From CAIVVT01 sp963757265 (lineage in GTDB: Bacteria > Acidobacteriota > Terriglobia > Bryobacterales > Bryobacteraceae), in assembly GCA_963757265.1 (NCBI GenBank), contig CAVWRA010000006.1:682001-746000 (forward strand): DNA of 64,000 nt. Reading direction: 5' to 3'. The notes beneath the pieces are model-generated. The model saw only the letters and a program-made list of their open reading frames with translations, searched no databases and was not told the DNA's origin. The translations under genes and the position numbers were made by a program. Shown in pieces: positions 9,316-18,968 of the stretch (position 1 is its first letter; every line of letters starts with the position of its first letter).

Positions 9316-11169
9316 ATGATGCTGGCGCGCAGGGCCGTCAGGGACGCGCTCATATTGCCGATTTTCGGGTGCATGGTGGCTGCGCAGGCGCAGGAAGCGG
9401 CGCTGGAGCCGCCGAAGGCCGGTCCGGTGCAGATCTTTCCGCTGTCGGCCATCCGGCCGGGGCTGAAGGGCACGGCCTGGAGCGTGTTCCTGGGAACGAA
9501 GCCGGAAGCGGTCCCGGTCGAGATTCTGGGGCGGTGGAAAAATGCGTTGGGGCCGAAGCAGGATGTCATCCTGGCCAAGCTGGGCGGCGCAGCGGCGCGG
9601 ACCAACGTGGCAGGCGGGATGAGCGGCAGCCCGGTGTACATCGACGGCAGGCTGGTGGGCGCGATCGCGCTGCGGCTGAGCGTGTTTTCGCCGGACACGA
9701 TCTGCGGGATCACGCCGATCGAGAACATGCTGGAGATCGACGAGATCGACCGCTCGCGGCCCTCCGACGCCCGCGGGCCGGCGTCCCCAGCGGCCCTGAC
9801 GGCGCTCGCGGCGCCGGGAGAATTGCTGGCGGCGGCCGCGCCGCGCCTGGGTGGGGCGAATGCGTCGTTTGTGCCGATCGGCCTGCCGCTGGGCTTTTCC
9901 GGATTTCACCCCGCGACTCTCGAACAATTCCAGCCGCTGTTCGAGCAGCTGGGCATCGAGCCGGTGCTGGGCGGAGCGGGCGGCAGCGATTCCTCCTCGA
10001 AGCCCGCCGCGGGTTGGGAGAAAGCGTTGCAGCCGGGGCAGGCGATCGCCGGGGTTTTGGTGAACGGCGACTTCTCGGTCACGGGACTGGGGACGGTGAC
10101 GTACAACGACGGACGGCGGGTGCTGGCTTTCGGCCATGGTTTCTTCAGCCTCGGTCCGATTTCGATGCCGATGAGCGGCGGAGATGTGATCCACGTGCTG
10201 AGCTCGGCGTATCAGCCCAACAAAATCGCCAACGCAACCGAAATCGTCGGGGCGCTCAGGCAGGACCGGCACTCGGGCATTCTGGGCGTGCTGGGCGAAA
10301 CGGCGCAGACGATTCCGGTCACGCTGACGGTGCGCTCGTGGGCCGGCGGGACGGCGCTCGAGAAGAAGCTGCGCTTCAACATGTTCGTGCATCCCAAGTG
10401 GACGCCGACGCTGCTGATGCTGACGATGTTCGACAGTCTGCAGGACCTGAACGCCGTCAACAGCGACGAAGCCACGTACACGCTTAAGGGGAAGATCGAA
10501 TTCGAGGGTCTGGCGCCCGCGGAGCTGATGAATACCGTGACCACGACGGAGGCCCCGATGCCGGCGCCGTTGGAATTGGCGATGTGGTGGGGCGAGCGGT
10601 TTAACCGCCTGTATGCGCTGGGCGAGGGGCCGCCGAAGATCCGTGGGATCGAGTGCAGCATCGAGATGCGGCCGCAGCGGCGGCTGGTCATGATCGAGAG
10701 CGCGGTGCTGGACTCGGGCGAGGTGGCGCCGGGCGGCGAGCTCCGTGGGCGGGTGTTTCTGCGCGCCTGGAGTGGCGCGCGGGAGATGCGCGAATTCAAA
10801 CTGAAAGTACCGCTATCCATGGTCCGCGGCGAGCACCGTGTAGCGATTGCCGACAGTGAGGTGATGGACCGCGCGCGGAACGCCACGGCGTACGTCAACC
10901 ACCATCTGACGGCCGCCGAGGCGGTGAGCCTGCTGCGCCAGGAGCGGCCGAACTCGCTGGTGAACATCGCGCTGATGGAGTCGCGCCCGACGGTTTACGA
11001 AGAGGACCGGACGCTGGAGGCGGTGCCGGCGTCGGTGCTGAATGTGATGAACGCGGCGCGCGCGTCGCGACCGATGATCGCTACGCCCGACACGGCGCGG
11101 GCCAGCGAATCGATTGCGCTGGACGCGGTGGTGACGGGCAGCGTGAGCCTGCACATCACGGTCAAGTAG
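9316..11169 (+). CDS. Secreted SpoIVB-like (family S55) serine peptidase domain protein
   Basis: 617 residues. ATG 9316 starts MMLARRAVRDALILPIFG, a signal peptide ending AQAQ; GAGG lies 13 bases upstream. The domain after the leader (PLSAIRPGLKGTAWSVFLG, then NVAGGMSGSPVYIDGRLVGA around residues 93-115) matches the SpoIVB peptidase S55 family, with the nucleophile Ser in GGMSGSP. GRRVLAFGHGFFSLGPISMP is the second conserved block. Acidobacteria encode many such proteins, and the substrate is unknown. The next gene starts 17 bases downstream, so they probably form an operon. Confidence 0.85.
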   Translation: MMLARRAVRDALILPIFGCMVAAQAQEAALEPPKAGPVQIFPLSAIRPGLKGTAWSVFLGTKPEAVPVEILGRWKNALGPKQDVILAKLGGAAARTNVAGGMSGSPVYIDGRLVGAIALRLSVFSPDTICGITPIENMLEIDEIDRSRPSDARGPASPAALTALAAPGELLAAAAPRLGGANASFVPIGLPLGFSGFHPATLEQFQPLFEQLGIEPVLGGAGGSDSSSKPAAGWEKALQPGQAIAGVLVNGDFSVTGLGTVTYNDGRRVLAFGHGFFSLGPISMPMSGGDVIHVLSSAYQPNKIANATEIVGALRQDRHSGILGVLGETAQTIPVTLTVRSWAGGTALEKKLRFNMFVHPKWTPTLLMLTMFDSLQDLNAVNSDEATYTLKGKIEFEGLAPAELMNTVTTTEAPMPAPLELAMWWGERFNRLYALGEGPPKIRGIECSIEMRPQRRLVMIESAVLDSGEVAPGGELRGRVFLRAWSGAREMREFKLKVPLSMVRGEHRVAIADSEVMDRARNATAYVNHHLTAAEAVSLLRQERPNSLVNIALMESRPTVYEEDRTLEAVPASVLNVMNAARASRPMIATPDTARASESIALDAVVTGSVSLHITVK

Positions 11170-11186
11170 CCGGAACAAAATATCCC

Positions 11187-13394
11187 ATGCACGTTTCCAG
11201 AATTCTGATCCTTACGGCCGCCTGCGCGGCCACGGCGGCGCTGGCCGTCGAAACCAAGACGTGGATTCAATCCGAGGCCCACGAGTTCGACAAGGGCACG
11301 CTGAAAGGCCTGGCGGTCGCGAACAACGGCCACATCAGCCTGGCGCCGAAGCTGAGCGAGCGCCTGGATGCCGGCGCCGCGCAACTGTGGTGTGCCGCGG
11401 CGGGAGCCGGTGGGCGCGTGTATGCGGGCGGCAGCGAGGGGAAGGTGTTCGTTCTCGACGCTGATGGAAAGTCCAGAACGCTGGCCAGGCTCGAAGGCGG
11501 CGGGACGGTCTATGCGCTGGCTGCAGCTCCGGACGGGGTGTACGCGGCGACGTCCCCTGACGGGAAGATCTGGCGCGTGGGCGAGGACGGCAAGGCGGCG
11601 CTGGTCCATTCGGCGAAGGCGCATTACGTGTGGGCGCTGGTGGCGGGCGAGGGGGGCGTGCTGTACGCCGCGACGGGCGATCCGGGGCAGATTCTCAAGC
11701 TCCAGCCGGGCGAGCAGGCGACGGTGTTATACGACGCCGGAGAGACGCACGTGCGGACGCTCATGAGCGACGGTCACGGGAACCTGATTGCCGGCACGGA
11801 CGCCTCGGGCGTGGTGCTGCGGGTGAATGCGAAGGGCGAGGGGTTTGTCCTGCATCAGACCGGGAAACGGGAAGTGACGGCGATCGCCGTGGCACAGGAT
11901 GGGACGATTTTCGCCGCCGCGACGGGCAACCGCACGGCCGCTCCGGCGCCCGCTCCGGCGCTCACGCCCATGCCAATGCCGGTTTCCGCTCAACCGGCGG
12001 CCGCGGGGGTGCAGCAGCCGCAACCGGCGGCGCCGGCGGCGGCGCGCCCGGCGGCGATGCCTCCGACGCTGGGGCCGGTGAGCAGTGCGCCGGGCGGGAG
12101 CGAGATCTGGCGGATCGGAACGGACGGAGAGCCGACTCTGTACTGGAGCGACCCGCACGCGGTGGTGTACGCACTGGGCTTCGATGCCGCGGGGCGGCTG
12201 CTGGCCGCGACCGGCAACCAGGGGCGGATCTATCGGATCGACACGCCGCAGAGCTACACGCGCATTGCGCATGCCGAAGCGGCACAGATTACGGCGCTGG
12301 CGCCGTTGCCGGGAGGCGGCATGGTGGCCGTGTCGGCCAATCCGGGGAAGCTGTATCAACTCGGGCCGGAGACGGAGCGCGCGGGCACGCTGGAGAGCGA
12401 CGTGCTGGACGCGGCGTCTTTCACCTACTGGGGGCGGCTGCGGTGGGAAGGCGAACTGAACGGCGGCACGCTGAAGCTGGAGACGCGCAGCGGCAACCTG
12501 GACGAGCCGGAGAAGGACTGGAGCGCGTGGGCGGTAGTGGATCCGGCGACAGGCTCACGGGTTGCATCGCCGGCGGCTCGATTCCTCCAGTGGCGCGCCA
12601 CGCTGACGGCGGCGGATAGTGGCGCTTCCCCGGAACTGGCACTCGTGGAGGCGGCCTATCAACAGAAGAACGTGGCGCCGGTGATCGAGAAGATTGAGAT
12701 CACGCCGTTCAACCACAAGTTCCCGGCACCTTCCGCGCTAGGCAGTTCGGCTTCGACGACGCTGTCGCTGCCGCCGATCGGACAGGTGCGGCGCAGCAGC
12801 CCGTCAACCCCGTCGTCGGAGCCATCGGGATCGGCCAGCATGAACTACGACAAGGGCTGGATCGGTGCGCGCTGGAAGGCTTCCGACCAGAACGGCGACG
12901 AACTGGAGTTCAAGATCGAGTACCGCGGCGTGGACGAGCACGAGTGGAAGCTGCTGAAGGAACACGTCAAGGAGAACCGCTTCAGTTGGGACACGACATC
13001 GTTCGCCGACGGCCGCTACCGGCTGCGGGTCACAGCCTCGGACGCTCCGGATAATTATGACTCCGTGGCGCTCACGGCGGTGATCGAGAGCGATCCGTTC
13101 CTGATCGACAACACGCCGCCACAAATCGAAGGTCTCTCGGCCAAGGCGGAAGGCGGGAAGCTGGTGATCCGGTTCCGCGCGGTGGACGCGTTGAGCGAAC
13201 TGGATTCGGCCGAATACAGCATCAATGGCAGCGAGTGGAAGGCGGCGCGGCCGACCACCGGCATGACCGACTCGCAGGCCCACGATTACGTCGTGGAGAC
13301 GGCGCTGCCCAAGCTCAGCGAGTGGACCGTGGCGGTCAAGGTTCAGGACGAGAATGACAATGTCGCGGTGAAGAAGATCGTGCTGCGGCCGTAG
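11187..13394 (+). CDS. Secreted beta-propeller protein
   Basis: 735 residues with signal peptide MHVSRILILTAACAATAALA. Residues 60-400 are repeated blade-like units (AGGSEGKVFVLDADGKSRTL, YAATSPDGKIWRVGEDGK, YAATGDPGQILKLQPGEQ, AATGNQGRIYRIDTPQ), as in PQQ/WD40-type propellers. A Pro/Ala-rich insert sits at about 250-300. The C-terminal third (SMNYDKGWIGARWKASDQNG onward) looks like Ig/fibronectin-type beta domains. No catalytic motif. It lies 17 bases after the S55 peptidase gene, so the two may act together outside the membrane; this is inference from position. Confidence 0.75.
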   Translation: MHVSRILILTAACAATAALAVETKTWIQSEAHEFDKGTLKGLAVANNGHISLAPKLSERLDAGAAQLWCAAAGAGGRVYAGGSEGKVFVLDADGKSRTLARLEGGGTVYALAAAPDGVYAATSPDGKIWRVGEDGKAALVHSAKAHYVWALVAGEGGVLYAATGDPGQILKLQPGEQATVLYDAGETHVRTLMSDGHGNLIAGTDASGVVLRVNAKGEGFVLHQTGKREVTAIAVAQDGTIFAAATGNRTAAPAPAPALTPMPMPVSAQPAAAGVQQPQPAAPAAARPAAMPPTLGPVSSAPGGSEIWRIGTDGEPTLYWSDPHAVVYALGFDAAGRLLAATGNQGRIYRIDTPQSYTRIAHAEAAQITALAPLPGGGMVAVSANPGKLYQLGPETERAGTLESDVLDAASFTYWGRLRWEGELNGGTLKLETRSGNLDEPEKDWSAWAVVDPATGSRVASPAARFLQWRATLTAADSGASPELALVEAAYQQKNVAPVIEKIEITPFNHKFPAPSALGSSASTTLSLPPIGQVRRSSPSTPSSEPSGSASMNYDKGWIGARWKASDQNGDELEFKIEYRGVDEHEWKLLKEHVKENRFSWDTTSFADGRYRLRVTASDAPDNYDSVALTAVIESDPFLIDNTPPQIEGLSAKAEGGKLVIRFRAVDALSELDSAEYSINGSEWKAARPTTGMTDSQAHDYVVETALPKLSEWTVAVKVQDENDNVAVKKIVLRP

Positions 13395-13404
13395 GGGGGC
13401 GCGG

Positions 13405-14451
13405 TTATTTCGCGGCGAGCATGTTCTGTTTGGCGAACTCGCCCGCGGGAGTGAGCGTGTAGTTCTAGTCCTTGATTAGTGTCGGTCCCCATTCGGGATC
13501 GAAACACCACACGATCCAGCTAATTCCCTTGCTCTCGAGGTATTTGAAAATCGACGGGCCGTAGGCGGGGCGGGTGGCGTCGGGCGCGGCCGCACTGGCG
13601 TCGCCGAACTCGGTGGCGACGACAGGGTATTTTCCAGCGGCGAAGCCGAAATCCTCTTCCCACTTAGGCTCCCAGGGCTGGCTGCGCTTGAAGGAGTAGG
13701 GATGGGTCACGTAGCCGATGTTTTCGGCGGCGATGGGTGCCTCGCGCAGGGGTGTCAGGTCGTAGGCCCAATCGAAGCCCGCCACGAGCACAAGGGCCTG
13801 GGGATTGTAGGCGCGGATGATGGTGATCAGGTTCTCCTGGATCTTCTTCCAGTCCGCCCAGACGACGGGGCCGAGTTGGCCGTTGTACGTGGTCGGCTCG
13901 TTGAACAGCTCATAGAAGACGATCGTGTTGTGGCCGGCGTAGTGGCGCGCCATGGCGCGCCAGAAGCTGTAGGTCTCCTGGAGCGAAGTGTCGTACATCG
14001 GGTCCTGGAAGAGGCCGGTGGTGAGGTTGCCGATGGAGTGCCAGTCGAGGTCGACGTACATGTCGAGGTCGGTGCACCACTCGACGGCCTGGTCGAGGAG
14101 CTTGATGTAGTTGGACGGGCCGCGGCCGCGCCAGGCGACGGGGTGGACGGGGATGCGAACCACCTTCGCGCCCATCTCCTTCACCCTGACGAAGAGATCC
14201 TTGCTCCAGTGGCCCTGGGATTCGATCTTGTCGGGGTCGGCGATGGCCAGGCCACGCAGCAGCACGGTGGCGCCCTGCGGGTCGACGAACCTGTTGCCCT
14301 TGACGGAGATCAGCGGGAGCTTCTTGGCGTTGGCGGTGTAGGGACGCAGGCCGGGGGCGGTCTCGTGCCACCATGCGCCGAGCTTGGAGGCCGGGGCGGA
14401 TTGGGCAAGCAGGGAAGAGGCGACAGCGAGGCTAAGAAGGAAAGTGCGCAT
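13405..14451 (-). CDS. Secreted glycoside hydrolase family 5 (cellulase-type), with an in-frame TAG 20 codons before the natural end
   Basis: Signal peptide MRTFLLSLAVASSLLA; the TIM-barrel follows. FYELFNEP carries the acid/base Glu of clan GH-A, and VVATEFGD carries the nucleophile Glu. VVRIPVHPVAW and YVDLDWHS are further family-5 blocks. Substrate is likely a beta-glucan or mannan (family knowledge). Translation as written stops at TAG 13467-13465 after LIKD (328 residues). The same frame continues NYTLTPAGEFAKQNMLAAK to TAA at 13407-13405, and DWNYT would be the expected continuation, so TGG (Trp) has probably become TAG. The loss is small and the enzyme may still fold. Confidence 0.85.
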
Positions 14452-14539
14452 GCGGGTGCCTTTCTCGGGATCACCGACAGTCTACGCCCTGCTGGGAGGA
14501 GTAAGGGGTGTGATTCCGGATTCCGCTCTTCGCTCTGCG

Positions 14540-15172
14540 TCATCTCTTTCCATAGGCTTTCAACCCCTCTTCCGCCCAGATAAGCTGGGTATGTGCCTCC
14601 CCCCGCGAGGCGTTCAAGAATTCCTGGCGGCCAGGCATGTCAGGGATCTGAGAGACGACGAACACGGCCGCAATGCGATCTTCAGAGGTCATCGGCTCCC
14701 AAGACGCCTCAACAACGGCTCTCCCCGCCACTGGACCTATGCGGATTAGAGCCGCCACGGCCGGCAGCCGCTCCTTGATCACCTCCGCGGTCTTCATCCA
14801 GGTATTGGCCAACATGTATCGGTTTAAGCTTATGTTCCTGATAAGGAAAGGAATAGCGTCCTTTGACTTCAACTCGCCAAAAGCATCGGCCAGGCCGATG
14901 AACAGCTGCCATTGATCGACGCCCGGCGGAGGCGAACTGGACCACGACAGGAGAAGATGAGCCCTCTGGGTTCCTGCGGCTGCGATCTCGGCGATGGCGC
15001 CTGATCGAGCGTCAGGGTCCGCAAGCCTCTTGGCCAGCCGCAGGGCTTCTGCTTCTTGCCCCTCCGCTGGGATACAGCCAAAGGCGAGGAGAATCGCTAC
15101 TGACACAATCAATCTTCCCGTCCCTCGTTCGCTGCATACGGCTAGGCGATGAACTTGAATGTTGCGTTCCAT
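14540..15172 (-). CDS. Hypothetical secreted protein with HEAT-like helices
   Basis: 210 residues from ATG 15172, preceded by GGGGGAGCGG at 5-base spacing; an in-frame GTG at 15184 is less likely. The N terminus has a late hydrophobic stretch (GRLIVSVAILLAFGCIPAEG), a possible signal peptide. The remainder is helical repeats (ALRLAKRLADPDARSGAIAE, ELKSKDAIPFLIRNI, PAVAALIRIGPVAGRAVVE), as in HEAT-repeat proteins. Base composition is less GC-rich than in the neighbours. I do not recognise the family. Confidence 0.55.
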   Translation of the reverse strand: MERNIQVHRLAVCSERGTGRLIVSVAILLAFGCIPAEGQEAEALRLAKRLADPDARSGAIAEIAAAGTQRAHLLLSWSSSPPPGVDQWQLFIGLADAFGELKSKDAIPFLIRNISLNRYMLANTWMKTAEVIKERLPAVAALIRIGPVAGRAVVEASWEPMTSEDRIAAVFVVSQIPDMPGRQEFLNASRGEAHTQLIWAEEGLKAYGKR

Positions 15173-15360
15173 CCGCTCCCCCACCCGATGTTAAAGCCAA
15201 TCGACCATGTGACTGAGCAGGAATTATTATCCTCCGCGTCTGTCAATGCGGACGTGAACGTCCTAGCATCACCTCCGCTAGTCGCAATTCCTCCAACCGG
15301 TTGTGGCGAATAGAGACCCCAGAGCGGGCAGTTCTGGCAAACCTGCGTGGAGCGGCTCAC
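15142..15360 (-). CDS. Possible small protein, unidentified
   Basis: 72 codons from GTG 15360, which overlaps the TGA of the copper-binding gene as GTGA, a typical coupled start. Its end overlaps the next gene by 31 bases. The C-terminal half (TSALTDAEDNNSCSVTWSIG and following) reads like a piece of an extracellular beta-domain. There is no signal peptide, so it may be a fragment of a larger lost gene. Low certainty that it is translated. Confidence 0.3.
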   Translation of the reverse strand: MSRSTQVCQNCPLWGLYSPQPVGGIATSGGDARTFTSALTDAEDNNSCSVTWSIGFNIGWGSGWNATFKFIA

Positions 15361-15710
15361 CTCTCGACAACGACGTCGGTCAGCCAGAAGAACTCGTCGT
15401 TCACATTGACCGTGGCGCGGATCCAGGAGCCCTCTTTCAGCTTTTCGAACTGGGCCGCGTCGGGGATGGGGAACTCCATGGTCATGGCCTCCATCCAGCC
15501 CTCGATCTTCTCGTGCTTGATGACGGCGATGCGGTTTTCCGGCCGCAGGCGCAGGATCTGGCCGTGGATCTTATAACGGTTCTTGGGCGTGCCGAAGTCG
15601 AAGGGGCCCTTGCGCGCGCAGGCGGCGGTGGCCAGCAACAGGCCGGCGAGCAAGGATCGGCGCGTCAACCTGACTCCCACACGCGTGCTCAAATTCAACT
15701 GGTGCTGCAT
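15357..15710 (-). CDS. Copper-binding lipoprotein (CusF-like domain)
   Basis: 117 residues. RRSLLAGLLLATAAC has a lipobox (ATAAC), suggesting a membrane-anchored lipoprotein that would need LspA. The mature domain (YKIHGQILRLRPENRIAVIK, then HEKIEGWMEAMTMEFPI) matches the small copper-binding CusF-type fold, in which the His, Trp and Met residues (EGWMEAMTM) bind Cu(I). It lies directly after the acyl-CoA dehydrogenase gene on the same strand, with a 19-base gap. Role in periplasmic copper handling is inferred from the domain. Confidence 0.75.
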   Translation of the reverse strand: MQHQLNLSTRVGVRLTRRSLLAGLLLATAACARKGPFDFGTPKNRYKIHGQILRLRPENRIAVIKHEKIEGWMEAMTMEFPIPDAAQFEKLKEGSWIRATVNVNDEFFWLTDVVVER

Positions 15711-15729
15711 GGGATCTCCCCTCTTCAGC

Positions 15730-16902
15730 TCATCCTTTATAGGCTGGAATACCCGTCACGGCCTCGCCGATGACCAGCGTGTGGATGTGATCGGTGCCTT
15801 CGTAGGTTTTCACCGACTCGAGATTGCACATGTGGCGCATGACGGGAAAGTCGTCGATGATGCCGTTGGCGCCCAGCAGATCGCGGCTCAGGCGGGCGCA
15901 TTCTAGCGCAACGGCGACGTTGTTGCGTTTCAACATTGAGATGTGGGCGGGCTCGAGGCGGCCCTGATCCTTCAGACGGCCGCAGTGCAGGGCCAGGAGT
16001 TGGCCTTTGGTGATTTCGGTGATCATCCAGGCCAGCTTCTCCTGGACGAGCTGGTGCGAGGCGATGGGCCGGTCGTCGAACTGCTTGCGCAGCTTGGTGT
16101 ACGCGCGCGCGGTTTCGTAACAGTCGCTGGCTGCGCCGAGCGCGCCCCAGCCGATGCCGTAGCGCGCCTGCGAGAGGCAGCCGAGGGCGGACTTGAGCCC
16201 CACTGCGCCGGGCAGACGGCTGGAGTCGGGCACGCGGCAATCGGAGAGCGAGAGCGACGAGGTGATTGAGGCGCGCATGGAGAGCTTGCCGTGGATGTCG
16301 GAGGAAGTAAAACCCGGCGTGTCGCGCTCCACGAGGTACCCGCGGATGCCTTCTGGGGTCCGCGCCCAGATGAGGGCGACGTCGGCGATGCTGCCGCTGG
16401 TGATCCAGGTCTTTTCGCCGTTGAGGATCCAGGAATCCCCGTCGCGGCGCCCGCGCGAGGCCATGCCGGCGGGGTTGGAGCCGAAGCCGGGCTCGGTCAG
16501 CCCGAAACAGCCGATCGCCCGGCCGCTCTGCAGAGCCGGGAGCCAGCGCTCCTTCTGCTCCGCGGATCCCCAGGTGTGAATGGGATACATGACCAGGGCG
16601 CCCTGGACGCTGACGAAGCTGCGCAGGCCGGAGTCGCCGCGCTCCAACTCCTGCATTACGAGGCCGTATTCCACGCTGCTCATTCCGGCGCAGCCATAGC
16701 CTTCGAGGTTGGCGCCGAAAAAGCCCAGCTCGCCCATTTCGGGAATCAGTTCGGCGGGGAAGCGGCCCTGGTTGTAACAATCCTTGATCAGCGGCAGGAC
16801 GCGCTCCTCGACGAACTGGCGGGCGGTCTGCCGGACCAGCTTCTCGTCGTCGCTGAGCAGTGTGTCAACGAGCAGGTAGTCCGTGCCGCGATAGTCAGCC
16901 AT
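15730..16902 (-). CDS. Acyl-CoA dehydrogenase, glutaryl-CoA dehydrogenase-like
   Basis: 390 residues from ATG 16902 (MADYRGTDYLLVDTLLSDDE); the frame is open to 16971, but homologues start here. FAD-dependent oxidation of acyl-CoA: CFGLTEPGFGSNPAGMASR is the FAD/substrate loop, NGEKTWITSG the second signature, and KTYEGTDHIHTLVIGEAVTG carries the catalytic Glu and matches the C-terminal end of glutaryl-CoA dehydrogenases. Substrate specificity beyond that resemblance is not certain. It is divergent from the TPR/barrel gene starting at 16989, with an 86-base gap. Confidence 0.85.
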   Translation of the reverse strand: MADYRGTDYLLVDTLLSDDEKLVRQTARQFVEERVLPLIKDCYNQGRFPAELIPEMGELGFFGANLEGYGCAGMSSVEYGLVMQELERGDSGLRSFVSVQGALVMYPIHTWGSAEQKERWLPALQSGRAIGCFGLTEPGFGSNPAGMASRGRRDGDSWILNGEKTWITSGSIADVALIWARTPEGIRGYLVERDTPGFTSSDIHGKLSMRASITSSLSLSDCRVPDSSRLPGAVGLKSALGCLSQARYGIGWGALGAASDCYETARAYTKLRKQFDDRPIASHQLVQEKLAWMITEITKGQLLALHCGRLKDQGRLEPAHISMLKRNNVAVALECARLSRDLLGANGIIDDFPVMRHMCNLESVKTYEGTDHIHTLVIGEAVTGIPAYKG

Positions 16903-16988
16903 ATCCACATCATCGTATTTCTTCGGGAGGGAGACGGGCAGGGCATGAGAGCCCCGGCCGCGGCGGCGCACTGTAGTGCAGGATCCCT

Positions 16989-18968
16989 ATGCGCACGTGC
17001 CTGCCGTTGCTGCTGCTTGTGGGCCTGGCCGGAAGTCCCGCGCCCGCCCAAACGGGTCCCGATCCCGGGGAGGCGGCTTACATCGCGCTGCGCGCGGGGG
17101 ATCTCGACCGCGCCGTAGCGTTGTTCCGGCAGGCCATCGCCGCCCGGCCGGACGCGGCCAATCTGCACAAGGACTTCGCTTACGCGTTGCTGAAAACCGG
17201 CGAGCGCGAGCAGGCGCGCGACCAGTTCGCCGCGGCGCTGCGCATCGATCCCAACGACGAACTCAGCGCGCTGGAGTACGGGTTCCTGTGCTACGAGACT
17301 AAGAAGCCCGTCGAGGCGCACCGTATCTTCCTGCGATGGAAGGAGTTGGGATCGCAGGAGACGCGCGCCAAGGCAGCTGCGGCGTTTGAAAGTATCGATC
17401 GCCCGTTGCGCGAAGGGATCGAGCGCTGGAAAGCTGCGGTGGCGGCCGCGCCGGATCAATGGACGGCGCACGAGGAACTGGCGCGCCTGGCCGAGCAGCA
17501 CGATGAACTGGCGCTGGCGGCGGAACATTATCAGACGGCGTGGCAGCTTCGGCCGGCCGAGCGGCGGCTGATGATCGACCTGGCGCGGGTGCTCAAGGAG
17601 CAGGGCAAACTGCGGGAATCCATGGCGTTATTGCTGGCGGCGTCGCGCTCGCCGCAGCCGCGCGTGGCGGAGATGGCGCGCGAGCTGATGCCGGCGCGCT
17701 ACCCCTATCCTTATGAGTTCGAGGATGCCCTGCAGGCCGACCCGGACAACCCCAATCTGCGCCGCGAGTACGCCTTCCTGTTGCTGGCCATGGGCCGGAA
17801 CACGGAGGCCCAGCGGCAGTTGGAGATCCAGGTCCGGCAGCACCCCGACGACCGCCTGAGCAGAGAGCAACTGCGGGTAATGAACGCACCGCCCAAGCCG
17901 CCGGAGCAGCCTGCGCCGGGTCTGGTGGCGCGTCCCACCGGCCAGCCGCCGCAGACGATTTCGGCCCGGGAAATGGGCATCAAGAGCTACCATCTGGGCT
18001 ATCTGCAGGATGCCTTGCGGTACCTGCAAGCGGCCTGGGAGCAGAATCCGGGCGACGCCGAGGTGGCTCTGCAGCTCGGCTGGACGCTGAACCTGTTGCA
18101 GCGCGACGATGAGGCGTTGGTATGGTTTGACCGGGCGCGGCGCAGCGGCGGGCCCGAGACTTCGCGCGAGGCCGACCGCGCGTACCACAGTCTGCGCGCC
18201 GGCCACCAGATGGTCCGGTTGACGGTCTGGGCGCTGCCCATGTACTCCTCGCGCTGGGGCTCCATGTTCCTGTATTCACAGGCCAAACTGGACTTTGTGA
18301 AAGCGAAGAAATGGGGTTTCCAGCCATACATTTCGCTGCGCTGGGTGGGCGACACCAAGACGTGTTCGATGCTGGTGGCCTGCACGGCCGGACCGGGTCC
18401 GATGCTCTCCGATTCCGCGCTGATCGCCGCCGCCGGCGTCAACCGCTACATTACGCCCCATCTGTTCGTGTGGGGCGAGGCCGGGCGCGCGTTCAGTTAT
18501 GCCGGCGACCACTCCACCTTACTGGACTACAATCCCGCCGCCGGATCAGGCCAGGCCGATTATCGCGGCGGGGCGTCGTACCTGCGCGGCTGGGGCGCGG
18601 CGGCCAACGACGGCGAGAGCGGTTGGTTCACTGAGACTGGCGCGGACGCGGTCTACGTCTCCCGCTACGACCACAACTCGCTTCTTTACACGCAGTTCCG
18701 TGGCGGCTACACGTTGCCGGATCTGCCCGGCGGCCTGCGTCTGCAGCCGCTGTGGAACGCCAACTGGACGGTCGATGCCCGCCGCCAATGGTGGGGCAAC
18801 TTCATGGAGACGGGCCCCGGCGTGCGGTTCCGCTGGGCCGCGCTGCCCCCGAAACTGTCGTTCCGCACGGACTTCCTGCGCGGGGCCTATCTGGTGAATC
18901 CGGATGGTTTGCATCCGCGGACGTATTGGGACGCGCGCGCCAGCCTGTGGTATGCCATTACCCGCTAG
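16989..18968 (+). CDS. TPR and C-terminal beta-barrel protein, NfrA/PgaA-like
   Basis: 659 residues; signal peptide MRTCLPLLLLVGLAGSPAPAQ. Residues 25-345 contain multiple TPR units (AAYIALRAGDLDRAVALFRQ, NLHKDFAYALLKTGEREQAR, LRREYAFLLLAMGRNTEAQR, GIKSYHLGYLQDALRYLQAA). The last 250 residues are aromatic, beta-rich segments (GFQPYISLRWVGDT, ITPHLFVWGEAGRAFSY), as in outer-membrane barrels of the NfrA/PgaA/PelB type. Such proteins guide secreted polysaccharide through the outer membrane. The next gene begins 17 bases before this stop and encodes a sugar-hydrolase-like protein, which supports an exopolysaccharide role. No polymerase gene is nearby. Confidence 0.65.
   Translation: MRTCLPLLLLVGLAGSPAPAQTGPDPGEAAYIALRAGDLDRAVALFRQAIAARPDAANLHKDFAYALLKTGEREQARDQFAAALRIDPNDELSALEYGFLCYETKKPVEAHRIFLRWKELGSQETRAKAAAAFESIDRPLREGIERWKAAVAAAPDQWTAHEELARLAEQHDELALAAEHYQTAWQLRPAERRLMIDLARVLKEQGKLRESMALLLAASRSPQPRVAEMARELMPARYPYPYEFEDALQADPDNPNLRREYAFLLLAMGRNTEAQRQLEIQVRQHPDDRLSREQLRVMNAPPKPPEQPAPGLVARPTGQPPQTISAREMGIKSYHLGYLQDALRYLQAAWEQNPGDAEVALQLGWTLNLLQRDDEALVWFDRARRSGGPETSREADRAYHSLRAGHQMVRLTVWALPMYSSRWGSMFLYSQAKLDFVKAKKWGFQPYISLRWVGDTKTCSMLVACTAGPGPMLSDSALIAAAGVNRYITPHLFVWGEAGRAFSYAGDHSTLLDYNPAAGSGQADYRGGASYLRGWGAAANDGESGWFTETGADAVYVSRYDHNSLLYTQFRGGYTLPDLPGGLRLQPLWNANWTVDARRQWWGNFMETGPGVRFRWAALPPKLSFRTDFLRGAYLVNPDGLHPRTYWDARASLWYAITR

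Noticed and set aside
1999..13467. Amber codon reassignment in this organism
   Set aside because: Many intact genes here end at TAG (lspA, the S55 peptidase, the propeller gene, csm5), so TAG is an ordinary stop.
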